A program made the position numbers and the translations under genes. This document shows, piece by piece, positions 34,018 to 44,889 of a stretch of 64,000 nt of DNA; position 1 is the first letter of the stretch, and every line of letters begins with the position of its first letter. Under the pieces are notes generated by a model. The model ran no database searches. It saw nothing but the letters and a program-made list of their open reading frames with translations, and was not told where the DNA came from. Location of the stretch: NCBI GenBank assembly GCA_037349315.1, contig JBAIAC010000007.1:20712501-20776500 (forward strand), written 5' to 3'. Origin of the DNA: Chelydra serpentina. Taxonomy: Eukaryota; Chordata; Testudines; Chelydridae.

Positions 34018-34405
34018 GGTAGGCACAGGCGCCGGCTTCCTTTGGGCCCTAAGGGTGCTCAATCCCTGGCTCCACACCAGACCCCACCCCCACCCCACCC
34101 CTTCTCCCAAATCCCCACCCCCTCCCTGCCTCTTCTGCCCCATCTCCACCCCTGCCCCACCTCTTCCTGCCCAGTTCTGCCCCCATCCCTGAGCACGCCT
34201 TGTCCTTGCTCCTCCCCACCCCACCCCCCAGCGCCTCCTGAATACCACGGAAGAGCTGATCGCGGTGGGCAGGAGGCGCTGGGAGGGAGTGGGAGGAGTT
34301 GATCGGTGGGGCCGCCAGTACGTGGGAGGCGCTAGAGATGGGAGGGGGGAGCTGGCTGCCTGTGTGTGCTAAGTACCCACTCATTTTTTTCTGTGGGTGC
34401 TCCAG
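34018..34405. mobile_element. GC-rich interspersed unit nested in DIRS copy 2
   Basis: Begins aggcacaggcgccggcttcc, has a C-rich tract on one side and its G-rich complement-like tract on the other, and ends cactcatttttttctgtggg plus tgctccagc. Sequence of this type recurs in turtle genomes as a nonautonomous repeat. Family and exact ends are uncertain. Confidence 0.5.
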
Positions 34406-35440
34406 CAATATTCAGCGGCTATCCAACAAGTCCTACTCAACAATAGGAAGTCCTCCACTAGGAATGCCTACTTAGCAAAGTGGAAGAGATTCTCACTGTG
34501 GTCCTTGGCTCACGGGACACAAGTGACAGGGGTTTCCATCCAGGATATCTTCGAGTACAGGCTACATCTTCAGAAACTGGGCCTTGCACTCAGTTTGCTG
34601 AGAGTGCATTTGGTAACTTTTTCGGTGTTTCATCCCCCTATTCGGGGGAAGTCATTTTTTTCCAATGCCATTGTGAGGCGATTTCTGAAAGGGCGTATCC
34701 ACTTGCATCCCCTGGTCTGAGATTCGGTTCCCTTGCGGGACCTAAACACGGTTCTGGCAGGTCTGATGAACCCTTCATTTGAGCCCCTTGTGTCCTGTCT
34801 GCTGCCCCTCCTCTCTTAGAAAACCACATTCCTGATAGCCATCACTTCTTCAAGAAGGATGTGAGAGTTGCAGGCCCTAATGGCTGAACCGCCTTACACT
34901 CAGTTCTCTAAGGACAAGTTAATGCTGCGACCACACCCGAAGGTTTTATCCAAGATGGTCTCTCAGTTTCTTCTGAATCAGGCATGTGCTTTTCCCCAAA
35001 CTGCGCTCTTCCTCAGAAGGACAGCGCCTCCATGCTCTGGATGTCAGGTGATGTCTAGCCTTTTATCTAGACTGTCCTAAACCATTTTGTGTTTCACTTC
35101 ACCTGATCGTATCATATGCGGACTGCATGAAGGGGTGAGTGGTCTCCGCACAGACCATCTCTAGATTGATAACATCCTATATCAAGACTGAGTATGAGAT
35201 AGCTTCAGTTACGCCTCCTCTGTGGCTATGGGTTCACTCCACGAGAGCGCAAGTGACAGCAATAGCGTTCCTCAGTGATATTTCCATACTGGACATTTGC
35301 ATGGCAGCCATGTGGTCATCCATATGTACGTTTAAGGACCATTATGCTATTACTGTATCTTCCAGAGTGGATGCAAGCCTCCAAAGGGTGGTCCTACAGT
35401 CCCTATTTCTTAGACTCCGAGCCCCGCCTCCAGATTGGGG
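34397..35440 (+). pseudogene. DIRS tyrosine recombinase remnant (copy 2)
   Basis: The open frame at 34397-34720 reads AIQQVLLNNRKSSTRNAYLA, KWKRFSLW, then EYRLHLQKLGLALSLLRVHL and VFHPPIRGKSFF, the core-binding domain. Stops and frameshifts follow. The last frame (35139-35687) carries SRLITSYIK, HSTRAQVTAIAFLSD for the HxxR box, and FKDHYAITV with the presumed active tyrosine. It is inactive. Confidence 0.75.
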
Positions 35441-36831
35441 TACTGCTTGTGAGTCACCTAAGTGGAAAGCACATCTGCATCTACTCGAAGAAGAAACGAT
35501 TACTTACTGTAACTGTATTTCTTTGAGATGTGATTCAGGCATGTATTCCATGACCCACCCTCCATCCCCTTTGCATCGGAGTCTCCTTCTGTGGGCTTTC
35601 GGTTGGAAGGAACTGAGGGGGGTTGGGGCAGCGCTGCCTCATATAGCAGGGGAGGCACGAGCACCGCCCGTCTATGCGTACTTCTAGGGAAAAATCTCTG
35701 GTTCCAGTGTGCTGGGAATGCTCACACCTAAGTGGAGCACACCTAAACACATCTGCATCACATCTCGAAGAACCACAGTTACAGTAAGTAACTGTTTCTT
35801 CATCAGTTTTTGGATACCCACGTAGGTCCTCGGCACCTCTGAAAACCAATCACAAAATGTCTCTCGAGTTGGGCACCCAAAAATTGAAGTATATTAGTGA
35901 ACGCTTCTGAAAAATTGTGAGCATATATGTGTAAAGTGTTGGAGCTATGGATAAACAAAACAAATGATTTTTCTCCCTCTCTCTTAAAGCATATGTATAG
36001 TTACTAATTTACAGTTGAATGCAGCTCTTGCAGAAGGAATTATATCCTACATTTATATGCAAGTAGTAAAATGTTAGTATTAAGTTAAAGTAGTATTTCC
36101 ATCCAACTATCATTGTAAACCTGGCCAAAAATGAGAGAATACGATTTTTTTTTTTAATTAAGAATTATTCCCCCTTGACTATATTGTATTCTCTTCTGTG
36201 TATGTAAACAATCTTAGATCACCTACTTTCCTTGGTGCAACTTGCAGAAATATACAGGCGGTGTAATTCTCAGTAGGGTTTCTGTTAAAATTCCATGAAT
36301 GCTTTTGCAAGTCTACAAATACTTAGAAATTGCAAAGGTTTACTTGAAATTCTGAGAATTTTAGTCAGTCTTTCATCAAGAAGAGCTTTTTACCATAAAT
36401 CTTTACTCCTGACTTTTTTTAATGATTTATTTGTTAGCTTTAGCTACCTATAGAACTATTTATAACTTTACACATTGGGAGCATTTTACAAATATTACTA
36501 TTCTTGTGAAAATCCAGTGTTGTTCTTCGAGTGCTTGTTCATGTCTATTCCAATCAGGTGTGCGCGCGCCGCGTGCATGGTCATCGTAAAGTTTTCCCCT
36601 AGCAGTTCCCATTGGGTCGGCTGTGGAGCCCCCTGGAGTGGTGCCTTCATGGCGCTCAATATATGACCCTGCCGACCCGACCCCCCTTCAGTTCCTTCTT
36701 ACCATCCATGACAGCCATTGGAACAGTGCTCACTTTCTCAGCAAGTGCTCCCTTAGCATTCTTCTATTAGTCATTACAGTTATAGTTAGTATTATAGTAA
36801 TTTAGTATAGATAGTTAGTTTAGATAGTAGG

Positions 36832-37248
36832 TTGGGAGCAGGGGTCTCTCCCCAATCCCTAACCCCTCTCTGGCTCTGGGGCATGCCGCAAGCCCAAGCC
36901 TTTAAGCCCTGCAGTGCTTGTAAAAAGTCTATGCCCATCAGTGACCCCCATGACTCTTGTCTAAAGTGTCTGGGGGAAGAGCACCAAACAGAAAGGTGCA
37001 AAATCTGCAGGACTTTTCGGCCAAGAACCAAAAAGGAGCATGATTTCCGACTAAAGCAACTGTTAATGGAATCCACTCTCCACCACAGCCAGCTGCTGAC
37101 CGCCAGGACCCAGCACCGGGCACATCCGTACGGAGTGCTCTGGGATCCATACGCAACACAGTGCGGAGGAAGGACTCTACCACAAGAGACCCTTGGCACT
37201 TGCGCTCCCTGGCTCCATACCCAGGGATGGCAGCCTGGCACCGCTTGA
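36832..37248 (+). CDS. DIRS Gag N-terminal, cysteine-cluster protein (deletion derivative)
   Basis: A 138-codon frame including MPQAQAFKPCSACKKSMPIS, then SCLKCLGEEHQTERCKICRT and a basic stretch RPRTKKEHDFRLKQLL. The CxxC, CxxC, H, CxxC arrangement is a zinc-binding-type cluster near the N-terminus of vertebrate DIRS Gag. A fusion at about 37200 replaces the rest of the element. The start at 36832 is the first ATG of the frame, and the more natural start may be the ATG at 36883. Confidence 0.6.
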   Translation: MGAGVSPQSLTPLWLWGMPQAQAFKPCSACKKSMPISDPHDSCLKCLGEEHQTERCKICRTFRPRTKKEHDFRLKQLLMESTLHHSQLLTARTQHRAHPYGVLWDPYATQCGGRTLPQETLGTCAPWLHTQGWQPGTA

Positions 37249-37264
37249 CTTCCCCGGTGCCACA

Positions 37265-37433
37265 CAAGAGCAAGGGCACAAGCCTCGTCAGCTGCGTTCC
37301 TGGCCCGGGCCCTGATACAAGGGCAGCAGCTTGGTCATTGGTGCATACGTTTACCTCTCACTATCCTATCACCCAACAAGCCAGAGATGATGCAGCATTT
37401 GGCAGGGCTGTGCTTCAATTAGCAATTCCTTAA
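37265..37433 (+). pseudogene. DIRS recombinase C-terminal end (copy 3)
   Basis: Reads SLVHTFTSHYPITQQARDDA, then FGRAVLQLAIP and a stop at 37431-37433. The HY in TSHYP is the presumed active tyrosine segment. Upstream catalytic boxes are deleted. Confidence 0.65.
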
Positions 37434-37960
37434 TTCCGACCCCACCTCCGGGGTAGAGCTTGGGAGTCACCTGATTGGAATGGACATGAATAAGCACTAG
37501 AAGAAGAAGAAAAAACAGTTACTCACCTTGATCTTTGAGATGTGTTGTTCATGTCCATTCCAATACCCATCCTCCTTCCCCTCTGTCGGAGTAGCTGGCA
37601 AGAAGGAACTGAAGGGGGGTCGGGTCGGCAGGGTCATATATTGAGCGCCATGAAGACACCACTCCAGGGGGCTCCACAGCCGACCCGACAGGTACTGCTA
37701 AGGGAAAACTTTCCATCAACCGTGCATGAAGCGCGCGCACAGCTGATTGGAATCGATGTGAACAACACATCTCGAAGAACAACTGTTACGGGAAGGTGAG
37801 TAAAAAAAACCCTTTTTATATACCACAGTGCATTTAACTGTAACAGCATGGATTTGTTTCATTAGACAAAAAAAACCCACTTATTTAACCAGGCTGCTTG
37901 AAATTACTGTGAAAGACTATGAACTATTTGTTTACTATATGTACATTTTTATTATCTCAG

Positions 37961-38165
37961 TTAAAAAGTCTCCGGGTGCTGATGTAACCTGTAGTTTGCC
38001 TAAGCATGTCAGCAGCTTCAAGGACCCAAGCCCGGTCATTTCTTTCTCACTACACAAGCAAACAAGCCAAAATGATAGTGTTGATCCTGTGGATATGGTT
38101 AATGGAGAGGACCATCATTTTTCACAGGAAGAGACATCGTTCAGCGATCAACCAGTCTTTTTCAG
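37961..38165 (+). CDS. ATG2B: ATG2B exon 25 of window
   Basis: The exon reads (V)KKSPGADVTCSLPKHVSSFK to DQPVFF plus two bases. The acceptor is attatctcag and the donor is gtaaat. The central part is a variable, polar linker and only the ends are strongly conserved. Confidence 0.94.
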
Positions 38166-38426
38166 GTAAATTTTGGTTGCAAGATTTCCAGAGGCGTGTA
38201 CATATTCTACCATTTGTATTGCTTTTTAGAAAATATCGCATTACAATAATTTCTGTGCAGCCTCAATGGGCATTATCTTTTTCTTCCAAAGCTTAAATAT
38301 AATACTATGATGTATCATTGAAAAATAGCCATTTCTTGAATTTCCTGTTGGCTTTTTCAAACTGTCACAAATATATGAAGAAAATGAAATTCAATAAAAG
38401 CTCTGATACATCACCATAGATGAGCA

Positions 38427-38676
38427 TAGGGTGACCAGACGTCCCGATAAAATCGGGACTGTCCCGATTTTTTGCTCTTTGTCCCGTGTCATTTGTCCCG
38501 ATATTGCGGTTTTGGCTGCTCCGTCCGGTTGTTTTTTGTTTTTGTTTTTTTCCCTTCACCAACTTCGCTGCTGCCGGGTTTTTTTTTGCTCCGCCAACTT
38601 CGTTCTGGCCGTTTTGGGGGGTTTTTTTTCTTCCCCATGTCTCCCAATATTTTGTTTGTTTCATCTGGTCACGCTA
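38427..38676. mobile_element. hAT-type MITE, 250 bp
   Basis: Termini tagggtgaccaga and tctggtcacgcta are inverted repeats with one mismatch. The exact 8-bp duplication gatgagca flanks it at 38419-38426 and 38677-38684. The interior has T-rich runs and repeats of gtcccgat. It lies in the intron after ATG2B exon 25 of the window. Confidence 0.85.
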
Positions 38677-39044
38677 GATGAGCAAGGTGTGTTACCAAGA
38701 ACTAAAATGACTGGTCCCTGCTCTGAAGAGCTGAGTCTAAATTAAAATTAACACAATCAAGGATGACAGTGAACTAAGGGAGGGTGTAGGTGTTATGGGA
38801 GAGAAGAGGGTTACAATAGTAAAATATCATAAGATGAGCTTTAAAGTAGTTTTGCCCTAAAAAGTGACTGAAGAAATTGCACCTTCTTATTCAACAGTTC
38901 TGCCTTATGTATTCAGTTATATCTGCTTATGTTATAACAATCAACTTTTCACTTTTGTTAGCACTGTAGAACCAAGCTGTGGGAGAGTAAGCTAGATTCT
39001 GTTCCAGCATGTGCATCACCAACAGAACGGTTAACTACATTCTG

Positions 39045-39145
39045 ATTGCTGGGCCAAATTCTGCTCTCATTTTCATGTGTACAAAGCCACTGAAAACAGT
39101 GGAGTTGCACCAGTGTAACTAAGGGCAAAATTGGCCCATGGAAAG
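39045..39145. repeat. Old interspersed repeat fragment
   Basis: The segment gggccaaattctgctctcat followed by cagtggagttgcaccagtgt is a widespread sauropsid LINE/SINE-derived fragment. A similar piece appears at about 63725-63785. Family not assigned. Confidence 0.4.
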
Positions 39146-39509
39146 GATTGTGCTGATACAATTTTCAGAAGGAATACAGCTTGACTTTCTGATCTCAAGA
39201 TGAATTTGCTGGGCTGATAGTTAGAAAAAGATTATATAAACGTTTACAATAAGCAGATTTGATCTAGAAGTTATTGAAACAGTGAACATGGAACCCCACA
39301 TTGCTTTTTATGCTCCCTTTTTGGAGTAGAACAACAAAAGGTGCACTACAGTGATATAAGCCTTACAAAAAAACTGAAGAGAATCATATTATAATGTGAC
39401 ATGCACCTATTTTTGGTTCATACTTTGGTTTTCCTTTTGAGTGGCTTCATTTATTTCCTGTTTCAGTTTCTGTCACTAATAAATTGATTGTTTCCTTTGT
39501 ATATTTCAG

Positions 39510-39579
39510 AGAATTTCGATTTATATCAGAAGTTCCAATACGTCTTGATTACCATGGCAAACATGTCTCAATGGATCAG
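39510..39579 (+). CDS. ATG2B: ATG2B exon 26 of window
   Basis: A short exon, (R)EFRFISEVPIRLDYHGKHVS MDQ, phase 2 to 0. The acceptor is tatatttcag and the donor is gtttgt at 39580. This is part of the C-terminal ATG2 domain. Confidence 0.95.
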
Positions 39580-40283
39580 GTTTGTTTACAACACAGCGAC
39601 TATCTGATAAAATTGATGTTTTGTGTGTTTTCTTTCCATGAGCAGAACTATCCTTTGAGCTACCTGCCCATTTGCAGTGTAGTCTTGAAAATTCTGAAGT
39701 ATTACTTATTTAAACTTTCAAAGAAACTAAATAATATGGAACTATTATGTTTGAACAATGGGGTAGATCTTTGGGTCTAATTCACCATTATTCAGCACAG
39801 GAAGTTGTAGGGTTGGGGGCAAAGGGGACTGACGTTAAGCCACTTTTGTGCACCTTCTCCCCTGGGTGTTGAATGCCAGCCACTTTCACCCAGCAGGAAT
39901 CGCCCTCAAGGGACCATGCCACCATCTGACGATGCTTGAAGTGCATTAGAGCTCCAGCTATGCCATTGAGTGCACCCTTTGTTACACCTCCGTACTGTTG
40001 GAGAGGCCTGTGCCATCTAAAGATTTCCCTTACACCAGTTTGCTAAGTTGGTATTGTGGCTTCTTTATCCAAAGCACCTTGTATCAATTTTCATCTGGCA
40101 CAGTTCAAAATACTGTAATAAAATATATAGGGGTTATCAGGATAGGTTTTATTTCCATGTATGCAATTTAAAATATAGTCAATAAAATTTGCGTTTGATC
40201 CAAGGTTCTTAAGTATTTATTTCCAAACTTCAGATTGCATATTGCAGATGAACTTTTCGATTGACCAAGTATTTAATTTTCAG

Positions 40284-40366
40284 GGTACATTAGCTGGGAT
40301 TTTGATTGGTCTTGCACAATTAAACTGCTCAGAGTTAAAGTTGAAGAGACTTTGCTATCGACATGG
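40284..40366 (+). CDS. ATG2B: ATG2B exon 27 of window
   Basis: The exon reads GTLAGILIGLAQLNCSELKL, then KRLCYRH plus two bases. The acceptor is attttcag and the donor is gtgagt. Confidence 0.95.
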
Positions 40367-40953
40367 GTGAGTTTACAAAATTTTAATATGATTTTTTTTC
40401 TGGAAATTGGATGTGGACGTTGCAAGTAATTGGGTATACCAAGCAAAAAGCAAATTCTCATATTAAGCATATTTAAAATTCAGAGCACATTGCAATGATT
40501 TTTATAAGGAGAAACTTCATTTTTAATGCACTTAAACTGTTTGTTTATAGACATTTGTGCTGTGAATGGGATGAAAACTAGGGCTGAGAATTGTCTAATA
40601 TCGCTCCAATTCAGGAAAGCGTCTCTGTTCAAAACAACTCTTAACCATGTACAGAACTTGACCATAAAATCTTAAAATTAAACACACTTACGTTCTTTCC
40701 TGATTCAGAGCCTATGAAAATAACATGAAGCTGTGCTGCTTCTTTATCAATTTTCCCCACAAGTTTTCTTCCACTAACATACTCCAGAATGCAATTGTAG
40801 ATTTTTTTTTTTTACTGGGGAGAGCAGAAAGATCAAATACCTCAGTTCTCCAGGGGTAAGTGAGTATGGCATTTAAGCCTTCACTTTTCCCCTTATTTTA
40901 GTGTTTAAATGCCTTTTCGTGTTCTCATTCACTGGAAAACACACCCCTCAAGC

Positions 40954-42082
40954 CATAAAATCATAGGACTGGAAGGGACCTTGAGAGGTCATCTAGTCCA
41001 GTCCCCTGCACTTATGGTAGGACTAAGTATTAAGACCGTTCCTGACAGGTGTGTGTCTAACCTGCTCTTAAAAATCTCCAATGATGGAGATTCCACAACC
41101 TCTATAGGCAATTTATTCCAGTGCTTAACCACCCTGACAGTTAGGAAGTTTTTCCTAATGTCCTACCTAAACCTCCCTTGCTGCAATTTAATTAAGCACA
41201 TTGCTTTTTGTTCTGTCCTCGGAGGTTAAGAATTTTTTTTCTCCTACCTCCTTGTTAACAACCTTTTACATACTTGAAAACTGTTATCATGTCCCCTCTC
41301 AGTCTTCTCTTTCCCAGACTAAACAAACCCAATTTTTTCAATCTTCCCTCATAGGTCATGTTTTCTAGACTTTTAATCATTTTTGTTGCTCTTCTCGACT
41401 CTCTCCAATTTGGCCAGATCTTTCCTGAAATGTGGCGCCCAGAACTGGACACACTATTCCAGTTGAGGCCTAATCAGCACAGAGTAGAGCGCAAGGATTA
41501 CTTGTCGTGTCTTGCTTACAACACTCCTGCTAATACATCCCAGAACGATGTTCGCTTTTTTGGCAACAGCGTTACACTGTTGACTCATATTTAGCTTGTG
41601 ATCCACTATGACCCCCAGATCCCTTTTTGCAGTACTCCTTCCTAGGCAGTCACTTCCCATTTTGTATGTGTGCATCTGATTGTTCCTTCCAAAGTGGAGT
41701 ACTTTGCATTTGTCCTTCTTGAATTTCATCCTGTTTACTTCAGACCATTTCTCCAGTTTGTCCAGATCATTTTGAATTTTAATCCTATCCTCCAAAGCAC
41801 TTGCAACCCCTCCCAGCTTGGTATCGTCCGCAAACTTTATAAGTGTACTCTCTATGCCATTATCTAAATCATTGATGAAGATATGGAAGAGAACCGGACC
41901 CAGAACTGATCCCTACGGGACCTCACTCGTTGTCCTTCCAGCATGACTGTGCACCACTGATAACTACTCTCTGGGAACGGTTTTCCAACCAGTTTTGCAC
42001 CCACCTTATAGTAGCTCCATCTAGGTTGCATTTCCCTCGTTTGTTTATGGGAAGGTCATGCGAGACAGTATCAAAAGCTTTA
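40954..42082 (-). mobile_element. CR1 LINE, 3' 1.1 kb
   Basis: Minus-strand CR1. The 3' tail starts at about 40954 (aaaatcataggactggaagg), and ORF2 remnants cover the fingers-palm end to the C-terminus. Similarity stops at about 42082, 46 bp before an ATG2B exon. The copy is more diverged than those at 7219 and 60268. Confidence 0.85.
41255..41795 (-). pseudogene. CR1 ORF2 remnant (C-terminal)
   Basis: Two frames joined by a frameshift. The first, from 41795, reads [52 protein letters not shown]. The second, to 41255, reads [20 protein letters not shown] and [19 protein letters not shown]. This corresponds to the thumb and C-terminal region. The catalytic palm motif is absent. Confidence 0.8.
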
Positions 42083-42103
42083 GTCATCATTGCTTTTCAT
42101 AAG

Positions 42104-42127
42104 TACTAATAACTCTGTCTGTTACAG
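42104..42127 (+). promoter_or_regulatory. ATG2B: Branch point and 3' splice site of ATG2B exon 28
   Basis: tactaataac at 42104-42113 is a near-ideal branch-point sequence, followed by ctctgtctgttacag. It lies just 22 bp from the end of CR1 similarity. Confidence 0.7.
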
Positions 42128-42249
42128 TTTGTTAGGTGTGGATAAGCTGTTCTCTTATGCCATCACTGAATGGCTTAATGACATAAAGAAAAACCAGCTA
42201 CCAGGAATCCTGGGAGGAGTAGGGCCTATGCATTCATTAGTGCAATTAG
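42128..42249 (+). CDS. ATG2B: ATG2B exon 28 of window
   Basis: The exon completes Gly and reads LLGVDKLFSYAITEWLNDIK to MHSLVQL plus one base. The acceptor is ctgtctgttacag ending at 42127. A strong branch-point-like tactaataac lies at 42104-42113. The donor is gtgagt. Confidence 0.96.
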
Positions 42250-42383
42250 GTGAGTTCAGTTTTGTTGCTGTTCTAATACATATCACACTGGTAAAATAAT
42301 CTGAATATAGCATTTAGCAGCTTTCCAAGGTAAGACGGTTTATATAACCAGTTATGTGTTTTGCATTCTGGCTGTAATTTCAG

Positions 42384-42538
42384 TTCAAGGTCTGAAGGAC
42401 TTAGTATGGTTACCAATAGAACAGTACCGAAAAGATGGTCGTATTGTAAGAGGCTTTCAAAGAGGAGCAGCTTCCTTTGGTACTTCCACTGCAATGGCAG
42501 CTTTAGAGCTAACAAACAGAATGGTGCAAACCATACAG
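42384..42538 (+). CDS. ATG2B: ATG2B exon 29 of window
   Basis: The exon reads (V)QGLKDLVWLPIEQYRKDGRI to NRMVQTIQ and contains VRGFQRGAASFGTSTAMAAL. This is the best conserved block of ATG2 family C-termini. The acceptor is gtaatttcag and the donor is gtacat. Confidence 0.97.
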
Positions 42539-42729
42539 GTACATTTTACATTATATCTGAGGTTAGACAAGAGAACAAGTTTTTTAGTAATAATTATTAT
42601 GGTAGTCCCCAAAGGTCCCACGGTGATGGGTGTTGTACAAAATGGAAAACAGAAGGTCTCTACCCAGAGGGCTTATTTGATTTCACTTGAAACACTTGCA
42701 ATATGGAAACATTGACAGCAAATAAATCA

Positions 42730-43765
42730 GGGTAGATAAAAATCATGCTTTAACATTTTAAAAATAAATTTTTAATTTCTATTATGATTTGTAATGTATA
42801 TGTTGCTTTTTTTTACCAGCCTCCTCCCATTTTATAGTCTTTAATTGTGAAAGTGGATATTTTGTCCTTGTTAGTAGAATTACATATTTTAGATTTCACA
42901 TAGGAATTTTTTTCCACTAAGAAGTTTTATTCTTAAAATGCTCATCCGTGCTGAGAGACACAAACCCAGGGGCTCATCCCTTCTGTGAGATCAGCACAAA
43001 ATTGTAAGTAAACAGTCTGTGTTGTATTTGCAACCAACACCCCCTTCTGATCTATTGAACATCCAAGAGTCAGAAAAGCCAAAATGCTTGGAGAAAGCTG
43101 TACTACTCCATTAGGATTTGTAGTTTTGAAATCAGTGGGACTTGTGCTCTTGAGTCACTCAGATGCTTTTGAAAATCCCAGCGTAGGCACCTGAATATGG
43201 GTTTAGAAGCCTAGCTTTAGGCTTCTGAAAATTTTGGCCTGTGTATATAAAAAATTCACACTAACTTTATTAATGTTTTCAAACTCTGAATAATTTTCTG
43301 CTGTTAACATTGAAGTAATTTTGTTTTGAAATGAAAACAGTTCTATGCACCAAGAGAAAAGAGTTTATTAAAATTACAATTTTAGCCCCTGAAACTGCAA
43401 ATACTTACTGTGCACATTTTTAACTTTATGCATATGAGATTTCCCATTGAAGTCAATGGCATTATTCATATGAGTTAAGGTACATAACTGCTTGTGTGTT
43501 TTCGGAACAGAGCCTTAATTTTCAATTTTCAACTACTGTCATTTTATAAAATTCAGATAAGATATAAACCTTACCAGTAGTGACAATTAAAAGCAGCATT
43601 TATAATTTAGTTTATTATAAGATAATTTAAAATTGCAGTGGCATAAATTTTCAAGATAGTTTTACAAAGCCCCAACCTGATTTAAATCAATGATTTTTTA
43701 AAAAGTTATTTCAATTTAAGTCATCGATTAAAATCACCTTGATTTTAAATCATTCCACTGTGAAA
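42730..43765. mobile_element. Candidate old DNA transposon, ends not certain
   Basis: Left end cagggtagataaaaatcatg and right end with aaaatcaccttgattttaaa and cattccactgtg are loosely inverted. Internal pieces such as gcttttgaaaatcccagcgt recur in turtle repeats. Flanks give no exact target duplication, so this is tentative. Confidence 0.35.
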
Positions 43766-44164
43766 CAAAATTAAAAAGGGGTTTTAATGTTATGGTATCT
43801 CTGTACATTGAGATAGAGGGAAGGAGGCAGAACATAAATTATGTTATTTCTGATGACTTGTGTGGTGGTTCAGTGTGTAAAAGTGATGAAACTGTTTTAC
43901 TAATATGTAATGTAGAGTGTAATATAAACCTTCTGAGGCCATGTTTGTCTGCCCTTTTAAAAATCATATTTAGCCAGTATTGTGGTAACAACTGAAAGAG
44001 GGAGAAATGCATGTAAAATGCATATTTATATCTTTTTTTTAAAAAACCAAGAACGTACATGCTGGATTATCATTGTAATTTTTGTAAATTGGGTTGGTTA
44101 GGTATGTGATCACATGCTATATTAAGAATGTATTAATTTATTTTTCATTTGAACTGATCCCTAG

Positions 44165-44314
44165 GCAGCTGCAGAAACTGCTTATGACATGGTCTCCCCA
44201 GGTCCTAGTTGTATTGAGACAAAAAAAGTCAAACAATTCTCACGGCATCGCTTAGCTCATCAGCCAGTAGACCTACGGGAAGGTGTGGCCAAAGCATACA
44301 GTGTGGTAAAAGAG
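44165..44314 (+). CDS. ATG2B: ATG2B exon 30 of window
   Basis: The exon has 50 codons, AAAETAYDMVSPGPSCIETK to AKAYSVVKE, phase 0/0. It includes HQPVDLREGVAKAYSVV. The acceptor is gatccctag and the donor is gtatgc. The 7.8-kb intron that follows is filled with a large DIRS element. Confidence 0.96.
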
Positions 44315-44578
44315 GTATGCAAAAATCCTGTTGTTTTTGACCAAACTGCAATTAAACCTTGTTAAAGCAAAATATGAAATATGTAAGATGGTATTAAAAA
44401 GTTCTTATTTTGAAATTTCAGCTGGAGAGAAATGTCAGATCATTTGAAACATACAATCTAATTCAGTAGACCAAACCCTATAAAAGCCTCACCCGTAGGG
44501 AAAATCTGAGAAACAGAATTAGGCCAAGGCACCTTGCAAACAAGATGAATTATAACCCGAGTCAATAGAAAATCTGTG

Positions 44579-44765
44579 TTCTTCTTCGAGTGCTTGCTCA
44601 TATGTATTCCAATTAGGTGTACGCGCCGCGCGTGCATGATCGTCGGAAGATTTTTACCCTAGCAACACTCGGTGGGCCGGCTGGCGCCCCCTGGAGTGGC
44701 GCCATTGCGGCACCTGATATCTACCTCAGCCGGCCCAGCGCCCTCTCAGTTCCTTCTTACCGCCG
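44579..44765 (+). repeat. DIRS copy 4, left inverted terminal repeat
   Basis: Starts cttcttcgagtgcttgctca and includes gtgtacgcgccgcgcgtgca and gggccggctggcgccccctg. It is the inverted partner of 50150-50382. Confidence 0.88.
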
Positions 44766-44889
44766 GGGCTGGCACCGCCGGACGCCGCTGTAGCTGCAAG
44801 TACAAGCCCTACCGGCCCAGACTTCGGCCCGGCGCCAGCACCATCGGCTCCCGGTACCGCAAGGTCCGTCGAACTTGGTGGCCGTGAGC

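Larger units (their letters stand above)
32951..35800 (+). mobile_element. DIRS retroelement, internally deleted (copy 2)
   Basis: The left terminal repeat starts tgttcttcgagtagatgcag and the right one ends with the complement near 35765-35800 (catctcgaagaaccacagtt). The internal complementary region is about 35450-35560 (ctactcgaagaagaaacg, then ctttgagatgtgattc). The body keeps a proline/serine-rich gag-like part and the tyrosine recombinase. The RT and RNase H are gone. A GC-rich unit (34018-34405) is inserted between them. Confidence 0.78.
36524..37797 (+). mobile_element. Mini-DIRS: 1.27-kb internally deleted derivative (copy 3)
   Basis: The left terminal repeat (36524-36760) and right terminal repeat (about 37565-37797) are inverted copies with the shared features agttttcccctagcagt, gggtcggctgtggagccccc and catggcgctcaatatatg. 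The internal complementary region is at 37465-37560. Between them only the start of gag and the end of the recombinase remain. All terminal signals are kept, so it could be mobilised in trans (inference). Confidence 0.82.
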
